Positions 21,011 to 34,142 of a stretch of DNA of 64,000 bases are shown in pieces. The notes beneath the pieces were generated by a model. That model was given only the letters and a program-made list of their open reading frames with translations. It did no database searches and was not told the DNA's origin. This DNA is from Corallium rubrum (taxonomy: Eukaryota > Cnidaria > Anthozoa > Scleralcyonacea > Coralliidae). Every line of letters begins with the position of its first letter. Positions within the stretch are counted from its first letter, which is position 1. The DNA is taken from the NCBI GenBank assembly GCA_964035015.1, contig CAXIUP010000119.1, positions 1 to 64,000 of the forward strand. Direction: 5' to 3'. The position numbers were made by a program, and so were the translations under genes.

Positions 21011-22900
21011 TAACCGAATTCAATAATTGTTTTATTATACAATTATAAATGTAGAAGCCTTTAGAAAGTTTTTTACAAAGTTAGGTAAAAATAGTAAATA
21101 TTCATACCGTCTTCAGTTCGAGGTTCGCTAACTTTTTTCGCTTTCAAATACAATTTTCTCTTTCAAACACTGCTTTAAACTCTAACAGCTGTATGTGTAG
21201 CTCGCTTGTTTTTTCTTGGTGGTTTTAGCGTCAATAAAACGTGCAAAATCCGCCGGATTAATCCGCTTCTGATCTTTGCTCCTAAGGACGGGCGACATGT
21301 TTGTTTTGTTCAAACCGCTGGCCAGTGCGTCATAGCTACAGATAATTTTTGATATTTTATAGGTGGCAAGACATCAAGAATTATCTGTAGGTTCTTAGCC
21401 AATCACAGTTGAGATTGTATCAGTATTGTATAAATAATAAAGAATATTCCCACTGCCAAATTATTACTTGCTAAACACCAATCATCCCCCGAGCATCTGA
21501 TTGTCTATTCCTGCCTACTTAATTCTTTTGGCATATAAGGCCTACGTGTTTTATTTTTATTTTATCACATTTTACTCTGATGAAGAACTCCACTCGAAAC
21601 GTCAGTATGTCATTCCAAAAAATCTCAATACTGAATGATTAAATTAAAAAAAGTTTGTATCGCAGCCATTGACTGCCATAACAAAGTTACACGTACCTGT
21701 GTGTAGTCAGGCCAGACATTAACATGGATCGAAGGGTGATGCATCCCTCTGACTTGTGCATATGTGCCAATTGGCACACCAACACATGCAAGGTTATTTA
21801 CAACATTTATTTCTCGTTAAACTTTGCTCAAAAGTCAAAACTAAGTCAAAATTTAAAATTCAGTTGCCCACGCCTGACCTCCTACTAACCTAATACTGCT
21901 CACATTCACCCTCCCCCATTCTAAAATTCTCGATCTGCCTGTAAGGGGGCTGTATCTATGGAAGCGAGCTAGTCTGGTAAGCGGGCCTGCCACAGCTCTA
22001 TATAACTGGATTTCTTATTCTTTGTAGTCAGCAGTAAACATTTTAAAGCCACTGGTGGCCATATTGGTACCTGATCTGCTCCAGTGTACCTTGCGGGTTT
22101 AAGAGTGAAAAATTAATAAGTCATAAGAGTTTATCGGGGTCAGTCCGAAATTGTCAACTACATATGTGGAGACATATGTTTTACTACCAAAGGTATATAG
22201 ATAGTTTTATAATGAAGTTATTGACTAATTTCATTGGCTTTTTACGAGTTCTGTGATATAGGCAAGTTTTAGATTACCGGGCGGCGTAATTAAAAAGCTA
22301 CCGAATTTTTACTGCTTAATAGTACGAAAACTGCAAAAACTAAGCTTCTAAAACCTTGTACAGTGTTCTTTGTTTGATGCCAATAGCAGAAGTTTTCTTA
22401 ATGTCGCTCTTTTCGTGCTACGAAAACATACGAAGTTTCCGTGGCGGCCATCTTGGTATACTCAAATTCGTCATTTCCGGTGGCTTCATTTTCGGAGCCG
22501 GATGAGTAATTCAGTTATATAGAGATCAGTGGAGTCAGCCCGGCTAATGAGTATTTACATAGGAAACTTTTATCTCGCTTACCGAGATCTCGACGGATCC
22601 ACTGAGTGATATACAGTACTACCCTGCTCGCCAACTGGGGTATCTCGCTTGTCCATGTAAACCAACAATATGGCTTGCCTCCTACATAAACAGCTGCAAG
22701 ACATACGAGATTAAGAGTGTATAAAAAGTAAAGTACTGCGTAGGCCGCAGCCAGTTGTGGATAGAGCAAAGTGAAAAGGCGGTAAACTGCCGAGAATAGT
22801 TTTGATGAAGAAATACATTTCAACTGAATCATTATGGTGGCTTTATTCTGGTGGAAGTATTCTGCGGTTGCTTCTTCTAATCTTGTCTATATGTCAATTG
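21011..22900. other. Intergenic, no gene supported
   Basis: No coding domain was recognised. A hydrophobic open frame at 22,515-22,832 (minus) has no start context or homology I can name. The only motif of note is the hammerhead-like segment at 21,575-21,605, listed separately. Confidence 0.5.
21575..21605 (+). ncRNA. Hammerhead-ribozyme-like core, degenerate
   Basis: ctgatga, 12 bp, then gaaacgtc match the conserved CUGANGA and GAAA blocks of a hammerhead. The intervening stem II is weak here. Such motifs are known in the terminal repeats of Penelope-like elements, so this is probably the remnant of one. Confidence 0.35.
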
Positions 22901-23020
22901 ATTAAACAATATTTGCAAAAATATTTTGATATCTGCAATTGAGACAATCTCACTGTCAAATCAAAAAAATATATTTGATTGATTTTTTGAATGTTTGCAC
23001 GGTGACATATTGTAATAAAA

Positions 23021-23437
23021 GTGAGAATTTGTGGAAACACCATTTTTGTTATTTATTGCGGAGCTTTCGACCTGTTCACTCGGACCTTCATCAGAGCCTC
23101 AAATGCCAACATCATGTTGGTCACGTCATATAAACGAGGGAAGAATGTGGGAATTATTGAAGTTTTGAAAAAATCCAACGATTCCATAGGAGAGGTAGCC
23201 ATTGCATAGCACATGGTTAGCTCTAGCTACAATCCGTTATGTAATTTAATTAATTTTAGAATAAACGTAGGCAAGTAACTTCGTCATTGTGTTCATACGC
23301 GATTCTGTTTGTTTAGTTGTTTTTGTTTATATGACGTGGGCCAACACGATATTGGCATTTGCGGCTCTGGTGAAGGCTTCAGTCAACAGATTGAAAGCTC
23401 AGCAATAAATAGTAAACGTTGTGTTACCACAAATTGG
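23021..23437. mobile_element. Inverted pair of Penelope-like terminal repeats
   Basis: The left arm 23,028-23,135 and right arm 23,325-23,437 are inverted relatives. Shared blocks are gagctttc, caaatgccaa, cacgtcatataaac and tttattgc. The left arm strongly resembles the end of the Penelope-like element at 49,801-49,920 (gtggaaacaccc, gctttcggcctgttgactca). No RT lies between the arms. It sits 50 bp upstream of the helicase exon. Confidence 0.6.
23061..23097 (-). ncRNA. Hammerhead-ribozyme-like motif in terminal repeat
   Basis: The minus strand reads ctgatgaaggtccgagtgaa then caggtcgaaagctc. The conserved CUGANGA and GAAA blocks flank a stem II (GGTCCG against CAGGTC) that has one mismatch and two wobble pairs. 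Stem III looks very short, as in Penelope-type hammerheads. Confidence 0.45.
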
Positions 23438-23487
23438 CTTGCTTCTATTATAAAATATATTTCTTAAAAAGTAATTTCACTTTCTAG

Positions 23488-25672
23488 GATCATCAACAGA
23501 ACCAGGAAGACCAACAGAACCGGGAAGACCAACAGAACCAGGAAGACCAACAGAACCAGGAAGACCAACAGAACCAGGAAGACCAACAGAACCAGGAAGA
23601 AACAGACCAAACAGGAAGACCAACAACCAGAAGCCAGAACCAACAAACAGAAGACCAACAACAGGAAGACCAACAGAACCAGGAAGACCAACAGAACCAG
23701 AAAGACCAACAGAACCTGGAAGACCAACAGAACCAGGAAGACCAACAGAACCGGGAAGACCAACAGAACCAGAAAGACCAACAGAACCAGGAAGACCAAC
23801 AGAACCAGAAAGACCAACAGAACCAGGAAGACCAACAGAACCAGGAAGACCAACAGAACCAGGAAGACCAACAGAACCGGGAAGACCAACAGAACCAGAA
23901 AGACCAACAGAACCAGGAAGACCAACAAAACCAGGAAGACCAACAGAACAAGGAAGACCAACAGAACAAGAAAGACCAACAGAACAAGAAAGACCAACAG
24001 AACCAGGAAGACCAACAGAACCGGGAAGAACAACTGTACAGGGACGACCAACAGTACCAAAAAGACCAACAGTACCCGGAAGACCAACAGAACAAGGAAG
24101 ACCAACAGAACCAGGGAGACCAACAGAACCAGAAAGACCAACAGAACCAGGAAGACCAACAGAACCAGGAAGACCAACAGAACAAGAAAGACCAACAGAA
24201 CCGGGAAGAACAACAGAACCAGGAAGAACAACTGTACAGGAGGACCAACACTACCAGAAAGACCAACAGTACCCGGAAGACCAGCCGTACCAGGAAGAGA
24301 AACAGTACAAAAAAAAAGAACAGTACCCGGAAGACCAACAGTACTATAAAGATCAACAATACAGGAAAGACAAACACTACCAGGGAGACCAACAGTACCA
24401 GGAAGACCAACAGAACCGGGAAGAACAACTGTACAGGGACGACCAACAGTACCAAAAAGACCAACAGTACCCGGAAGACCAACAGAACAAGGAAGACCAA
24501 CAGAACCAGGGAGACCAACAGAACCAGAAAGACCAACAGAACCAGGAAGACCAACAGAACCAGGAAGACCAACAGAACAAGAAAGACCAACAGAACCGGG
24601 AAGACCAACAGTATCTGGGAGATCAACAGTACCAGAAAGACCAACAGTACCAGGGGGACCAACAGTACCAGGAAGACCAACAGTACTATAAAGACCAACA
24701 ATACAGGAAAGACAAACACTACCAGGGAGACCAACAGTACCAGGAAGACCAACAGTACCAGGGGGACCAACAGTACCAGGAAAACCAACAGTTTCGGGGA
24801 GATCAACAGTACCAGAAAGAACAACATTACTTGGAAAAGGAGCACTACCAAGATGACCAACAATACAGGGAAGACCAACACTACCAGAAAGACCAATGCT
24901 ACCAGGAAGACCAACACTACCAGGAAGACCAACATCAGGAAGTCCAACACTACCAAGAAGTCCAACACTACCAGGAAGACCAACACTACCAGGAAGACCA
25001 ACACTACCAGGAAGACCAACAGTACAGAGAGGACCAACTGTACTATGAAAACCAACAGAACCAGGAAGGCCAACAGTGCCAAGAACACCAACAATACTAT
25101 AAAGACCAGCAGTACAGGGAAGACCAACAGTACCAGCTAGAAGACCAACAGTACCATGAAAACCAACAGTACCGGGAAAACCAAACAGTACCAGGGGGAC
25201 CAACAGTACCAGGAAAACCAACAGTATCGGGGAGATCAGCAGTACCAGGAAAACCAACAGTATCGGGGAGATCAACAGTACCAGAAAGAACAACAGTACT
25301 TGGAAAATGAGCACTCCCAAGACGACCAACAATACAGGGAAGACCAACACTACCAGAAAGACCAATGCTACCAGGAAGACCAACACTACCAGGAAGACCA
25401 ACATTATCAGGAAGACCAACACTACCAGGAAGACCAACAGCACAGAGAGGACCAACAGTACTATGAAAACCAACAGAATCAGGAAGGCCAACAGTGCCAA
25501 GAACACCAACAATACTATAAACACCAACAGTACAGGGATGACCAACAGTACCAGCTAGAAGGCCAACAGTACCATGAAAACCAACAGTACTGGGAAAACC
25601 AACAGGACCAGGAAGACCAACGGTACAGGGATGACCAACGGTACCAGGAAGACCAACACTACCATCCGCCAT
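23488..25672 (+). repeat. Coding minisatellite, 18-bp unit (Gln-Gln-Asn/Tyr-Gln-Glu-Asp)
   Basis: About 120 units of caacagaaccaggaagac or caacagtaccaggaagac encode QQNQED or QQYQED. Units early in the array carry AAC and later ones TAC. Two long blocks, about 24,831-25,190 and 25,310-25,670, are near copies of each other, so duplication also acted above the unit level. Reading in the DQQ register is preserved even across an irregular stretch at 23,596-23,665, which argues that it is translated. The register slips near 24,240 and returns near 25,185. Confidence 0.85.
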
Positions 25673-26648
25673 GTAATTTTAAAAGCTTGAAAAGATGTCC
25701 TATTGACTCTAAAAACCTGTCAAAGAAATCAAGAAAAGATAAGCGGCGAATCTGGATGGAGCAGGTTGCGTGCGAAAATGCCAAGTTGGGCAAGGAAGGT
25801 GAAGGGGAAGATGGACTTTTGGCAGATAATTGTGTTGTGAGCTGTGGCGATGATAATAAAAGTCAAGCAAACTCCGTTGCGTTTTTTTCTGAATTCAGTG
25901 ATACAACCAAATCCAGTGTCAGAAAGCGACGATCGAAAGAAAAATTTGTCCTGTTTCTGTACAATTTGCCTGAGTCGTTCAATCATCAAGAGCTTGTTTC
26001 TTTATTCAAAGGAAAATTTGATGGCTTTAAAAGAGCCTTTCTTACGAAACAAAAAGGAACTGGTGTTGCTGTATTCTACAGTGCAAAGGAAACGACCAAT
26101 TGTGCTCAAAAACTGAAAGGAATGAGCATCTTAGACAGAAAGATCAATGTTCGGGCAAAAATCTCAAAAGGAGAAAATCTTCAGATGGATGAACACTCGC
26201 TTGTGGAATCACCTCAAGTAGAAGTGGACGAGAAAGTAAACACTTGGCTTGCCCAAAATGAAAACCTGGGTTGCGATGATACATCGTCACTTTCATCTAG
26301 TTTTGGTTTAGAGGGGAATGACGGAGGACGTTCATTGGCCAGTTCAACGGTGGAACAGGTTGTTGCACTCAACTGTGTGCAAACAAATGAAGAATCGGTG
26401 TTCTCTGGTGCTGTCAGCACGCGAATGGAAGCTGTCTTTGTCGTTGTTGTGAGTAATTTACCTCACTTTGTTACTGCTAAAAAACTTTATAACTGTTTCA
26501 GTAAGAAATGTCAAGGAGTAAAGCAGGCAACTATGATAAACCGTGGTTGCGGTGAAGTCGTGTTCAACACTCAAGAAGAGATGGAAACTTGCCTAAAAAA
26601 GATGAATAAGTCTTTTCTGGTGGGCCAATACGCGTTTGCGAAAAAACA

Positions 26649-26652
<4 letters not shown>
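23488..26652 (+). CDS. DEAH helicase/RBR gene: start of giant exon, Gln-rich repeat and RRM1-2
   Basis: The sequence tttctag at 23,481-23,487 is a good 3' splice site, so the exon probably starts at 23,488 with DHQQNQED. After the repeat, a basic linker (SLKRCPIDSKNLSKKSRKD) leads to RRM1 (KFVLFLYNLPESF; RNP1-like KGTGVAVFY) at about 25,940-26,165 and RRM2 (AVFVVVVSNLPHFV; GCGEVVF) at about 26,430-26,640. These bind RNA. The frame ends at a TGA (26,650-26,652) just after an A6 run. The continuation lies one register back and joins the next segment, consistent with loss of one A or an assembly error. Upstream exons are not identified. Confidence 0.7.
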
Positions 26653-30191
<3,539 letters not shown>

Positions 30192-31799
30192 TTGGTTAGC
30201 CGAGGTGGCCATCCACATGTTGCAGTTTGTTGACGAAGACGAAATCCGCATGTCCCAAGCTATTCGCGAGAGAATACAACCGCTCGGAGCGGCGCTAGTT
30301 AAGTCTGTTATTGGCTTACGAGGCTCGACTCGGCGAAAAATAGAGGCTTCTGTGATGACCCACGCTGGTATGTACCCCCCTTTAGTTCCCTATGCAGCCG
30401 CCCAAGCCAGAGTGTTCTGCTCGATCGAATGCAACGTCGACGAAGGCTTTGTGGATATTTACAGCCCAAGAGATTGCATAGAGTTTGCAAGAAGTGAAGT
30501 CAATAAAGTACTCGACGGAAAGCGACGAGATCTTCTTGATGGTGGTAGCGAGATGCTGATTTCAAAAGTTGGGTACCTCAAAGCGTTGGTAGGCAACGAT
30601 ATGAAAACAAGATTGATCCTACAGCCAGGAGAGTTTTGCAGATTTGACGTGTTTGTGACGAAAGAAGATGAGACCTGTGACGTCGATTCAACGGATATCC
30701 TTTACACACTGGAAGACGCTGGAGACGTGGTTCACTACAGTCTTGTTCAGAACTCGTACAACGGCAAATGGGGCAATGTGACCTACAGCACTCCCGACGA
30801 AGCTAAAGAAGCAAGAAACCTTGTAGAATCCGGCTTTGACGAGACAGAGCTACCCTACAACGTACAAAAGATTCAACTAAGACCATGTCGGGTGGACCGT
30901 CTTCAGCCTCTACATCGGTTACTGGTGTCCGTGTTATCTGTACTTGGTTTCCGTTCCCGTCTACAAATAAGGCTTACTTAAAGTGCAACCCGGATCTTGC
31001 TCAACAATTGTACAGCGGTCTCGATCGTCATAGCGAGCGTTTTGCTGGTTTGCTTGGAAGATTTAAGACCTTAATGAATAAAAGGACTTCTGACGTTGTG
31101 TTGCTCGGCATTAGCCTTCTGGAAGACGAATGTACTATAGCTAAGAAAATTGAAGCTTGCGGTTTTGAATCCGAAAATATCTCCAAGATTACAGTCCCTT
31201 CTCTTCATGGGGGTAAGAAAGTGGCACTCGAAGTAGAAAAACAAAATGTCTTAGAGCGAATGCAAGAGTTTGGGAAGGTTTATGTGTTAAACCATTGGGT
31301 CGCTGACTGTCAGAAAGTAAAGGCTCGTCTGGTTTTTCCCAACTTGTCGGAGGCGAAGGAAGCTATCGAGGAGTTAGATGGCAAGACTGGCGAGCTTGGC
31401 GCTCGAGCAGTTTACTTGGAAATGGAGACGACAACTGAAATCATTTGTAATAAACAACTGTACCACAAGATCAAGAAGACGATTGAAAAAATCGTGGAAA
31501 AGCATGAAGACGCTGACTTTCAAGCAGAAGACCAGGGTAGGCGAGGAATGAAGATAGGGATTTCGGGAAACAACGCTGAAGTTGTGCAGATGATTGGAGG
31601 ACAGATCGGAGATATGGTGACTGCCAAGTGTATAGCCATTGATGATCTCGCTGTGGCCAGGGGTTTGTTTAGTGGTTATGGCCGTAATAAGCTGAAGAAG
31701 ATTGAGAAAGATATAAGTGGTGCCGTTGTTCAATCAAGCATGCTGGGTAACGTTAACTTTAGTTCACTTTACTTAACCTCACGTCAAGTCATGTTACGT

Positions 31800-32648
31800 C
31801 ACGTCACTTCACACTTCGCACTTCGCACTTCACACTTCACACTTCACTTCACTCCACTTCACACTTCGCTTCGCTTCGCTGCGCTGCGCTGCGCTGCACT
31901 GCACTGCGCTGCGCTGCACTGCACTGCACTGCACTGCACTGCACTGCGCTGCGCTGCACTGCACTGCACTGCACTGCACTGCACTGCACTGCACTGCACT
32001 GCACTGCACTGCACTGCACTGCACTGCACTGCACTGCACTGCACTGCACTGCACTGCACTGCACTGCACTGCACTGCACTGCACTGCACTGCACTGCACT
32101 GCACTGCACTGCACTGCACTGCACTGCACTGCACTGCACTGCACTGCACTGCACTGCACTGCACTGCACTGCACTGCACTGCACTGCACTGCACTGCACT
32201 GCACTGCACTGCACTGCACTGCACTGCACTGCACTGCACTGCACTGCACTGCACTGCACTGCACTGCACTGCACTGCACTGCACTGCACTGCACTGCACT
32301 GCACTGCACTGCACTGCACTGCACTGCACTGCACTGCACTGCACTGCACTGCACTGCACTGCACTGCACTGCACTGCACTGCACTGCACTGCACTGCACT
32401 GCACTGCACTGCACTGCACTGCACTGCACTGCACTGCACTGCACTGCACGTCACGTCACGTCACGTCACGTCACTTCACTTCACTTCACTTCACTTCACT
32501 TCACTTCACTTCACTTCACTTCACTTCACTTCACTTCACTTCACTTCACTTCACTTCACTTCACTTCACTTCACTTCACTTCACTTCACTTCACTTCACT
32601 TCACTTCACTTCACTTCACTTCACTTCACTTCACTTCACTTCACTTCA
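31800..32648. repeat. Pentanucleotide satellite: (GCACT)n then (TCACT)n
   Basis: A run of CACTT and CGCTT variants changes into an essentially pure GCACT array (about 31,910-32,448). Five CACGT units follow, then a TCACT array to 32,648. Variant blocks are ordered, not mixed, as expected for slippage-driven spread of single-base variants. It is transcribed as intron sequence if the gene is active. Confidence 0.95.
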
Positions 32649-32680
32649 TGATCACTTCAGAAATTAAAACTCATTAAAAA

Positions 32681-32702
32681 CGGGCTACCGCCCGTTTTGC
32701 GC
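32681..32702. repeat. Short perfect hairpin (aaaacgggc / gcccgtttt)
   Basis: A nine-base stem with a TACC loop lies in the 90 bp between the satellite and the Polinton. Function is unknown. Confidence 0.6.
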
Positions 32703-32734
32703 ATGTCCATAGGATTGTTTACGTTTTGATTTGA

Positions 32735-32740
32735 ATCCCT
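32735..32740 (+). repeat. Polinton target-site duplication, left (atccct)
   Basis: Six bases directly before the element are identical to 49,375-49,380, as expected for Polinton integration. Confidence 0.9.
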
Positions 32741-32942
32741 AGTAGTATAGAACATGAGGGTACCGGCGCACTTTCTTTTTTTTTGCCAAAAACAGCCACA
32801 AAATGCTCGGATTCAGCGAGAAGGGTTGTTTGAAAAGGTAAGCTTTTTTAAAAAATTTTTAAAGTATAAGCAAAAGGGACGAAAAGGACCCCAACCAAAA
32901 AAAAAAAATGTTGGAATTCATCAAGAAAGGATGTTTGAAAGG
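32741..32942 (+). repeat. Polinton terminal inverted repeat, left
   Basis: The arm of about 202 bp matches the inverted 49,172-49,374 with only a handful of differences. It contains the shared ggaccccaaccaaaaaaaa and ttggaattcatcaagaaagg blocks. Confidence 0.9.
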
Positions 32943-33196
32943 TTTTTTTAAAAAAATAGACAATTTTGGCTGTTTTCACGATTTCTATATTCTCGTTTCA
33001 GTTCTTTTTTGTTCTTAATAAAATTTCTCCCAAAATGTTAGTTTCCCTTTTCCGGACGCTTTTGTTGGATTTGATATAATAAAACACAACAGATATCATA
33101 CGAGTGATCGGCGGTTAATCCCCAACGAGCTGTATGCAAATTCCGTATGTCAGGTGACAGGGGACGACCAATCATCTTTTGACCCATAAATTAAAG

Positions 33197-33277
33197 TTTT
33201 GGTTTTAGTTTTGGTTTTGGTTTTGGTTTTGGTTTTGGTTTTGGTTTTGGTTTTGGTTTTGGTTTTGGTTTTGGTTC
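33197..33277 (+). repeat. (GGTTTT)n hexanucleotide array
   Basis: About 13 units of ttttgg lie immediately upstream of the first plus-strand Polinton ORF at 33,291. It may be a leader or promoter-proximal repeat. Confidence 0.9.
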
Positions 33278-33290
33278 TGATTTTGTTGTC

Positions 33291-33686
33291 ATGCCAGGTT
33301 TGGAGGAACTAACGCGAAGGCTTGAGGTTACTAATGAGAGGATTCAAGATTTGGTGACTGTGATGAAGTCTTTAGCGGGGGCTCAGTCGAGTCTTACGTT
33401 TGACGTGGGGATAGCTGTTACGATGTTGGAGACTATAGACGTTGACGCTGGTGAGGCCGAAGTTTCCAAACGTGTTAGGGTTCTGCTTGAATACAAGAAG
33501 ATTCTGAGTGAGGAGAGGAAGAGAAGAGGTCTTAAGAAGCAGATAGAAGACATGGATAGGATAAACAAAGTCCGTTGTGATCTGAAAGCCCGGAGACGAC
33601 TCCGACGGGAGAGATTTGAACCATATTCGGGGGAGCCGCATTTGGGAAGACCACCGACAGAGGATGAACCGACAGAACAAGAATGA
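33291..33686 (+). CDS. Polinton small charged ORF, 131 aa
   Basis: The product is not recognised. It is predicted helical, with a coiled-coil-like middle (LLEYKKILSEERKRRGLKKQ) and a basic then acidic C-terminus. The last part of the ORF (about 33,579-33,688) is tandemly duplicated downstream at about 33,690-33,785. It is the only plus-strand gene in the left third of the element. Confidence 0.5.
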   Translation: MPGLEELTRRLEVTNERIQDLVTVMKSLAGAQSSLTFDVGIAVTMLETIDVDAGEAEVSKRVRVLLEYKKILSEERKRRGLKKQIEDMDRINKVRCDLKARRRLRRERFEPYSGEPHLGRPPTEDEPTEQE

Positions 33687-33785
33687 CTGTGATTTGAAAG
33701 CTCGGAGACGATTTTGACGGGAGAGATTTGAACCATATTTGGGGAGCCACATTCGGGAGAACCACCGCAAAGGATGAACCGAGTG
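33579..33785 (+). repeat. Tandem duplication of about 110 bp
   Basis: Two diverged copies share tttgaaagc, cggagacga and gacgggagagatttgaacca, followed by aaccaccg-type ends and ggatgaaccga. The first copy lies in the 131-aa ORF. Confidence 0.75.
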
Positions 33786-34142
33786 GTCATTTCTCTTCTT
33801 CAATAACTCGATCTGTCGTCTTGCCGTCGGATTAGAACCGAGATAAGCTGAATAGCTGATATTCCATCACGCATACATATGTGCCATCATTTATATTCAT
33901 ATTTGCGTGGGCACGACAACGCACGGCATGGCCCCAATTTGATCGCGTTCCCACCAGAACAAGAATGACTGTAGCGGGACGTTATATGCTATTGTTTTAA
34001 GTTGTTGAGTTAGTAACTATTATTTTTCTTTTAACTGAAGTTACCACAATAATTTCACGTATATTAGATAGGTTTCTGTTACAACTTGTAATATGACGGT
34101 GTTAGCCACTTGTCAATGTGTCAAATCTGATGTCGGTTCTGG

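Noticed and set aside
22515-22832. Hydrophobic 105-residue minus-strand frame
   Set aside because: There is no homology, no promoter or splice context, and the composition is expected by chance in AT-rich DNA.
23464-25545. Long minus-strand frames of Val/Leu/Phe repeats (693 and 544 residues)
   Set aside because: They are the reverse of the Gln-rich coding minisatellite. The plus strand has a splice acceptor, downstream RRMs and in-register reading.
31800-32650. Possible CRISPR-like or tandem spacer array
   Set aside because: It is a plain pentanucleotide satellite with no spacers, in a eukaryotic intron.
31747-32651. Open frame through the (GCACT)n satellite, encoding LHCTA repeats
   Set aside because: It is an artefact of a repeat without stops. 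A good 5' splice site at 31,746 and the KH-like continuation at 52,716 show that it is intron.
33197-33277. Internal telomere or chromosome end
   Set aside because: The unit GGTTTT is not the animal TTAGGG repeat, is short, and lies inside the Polinton.
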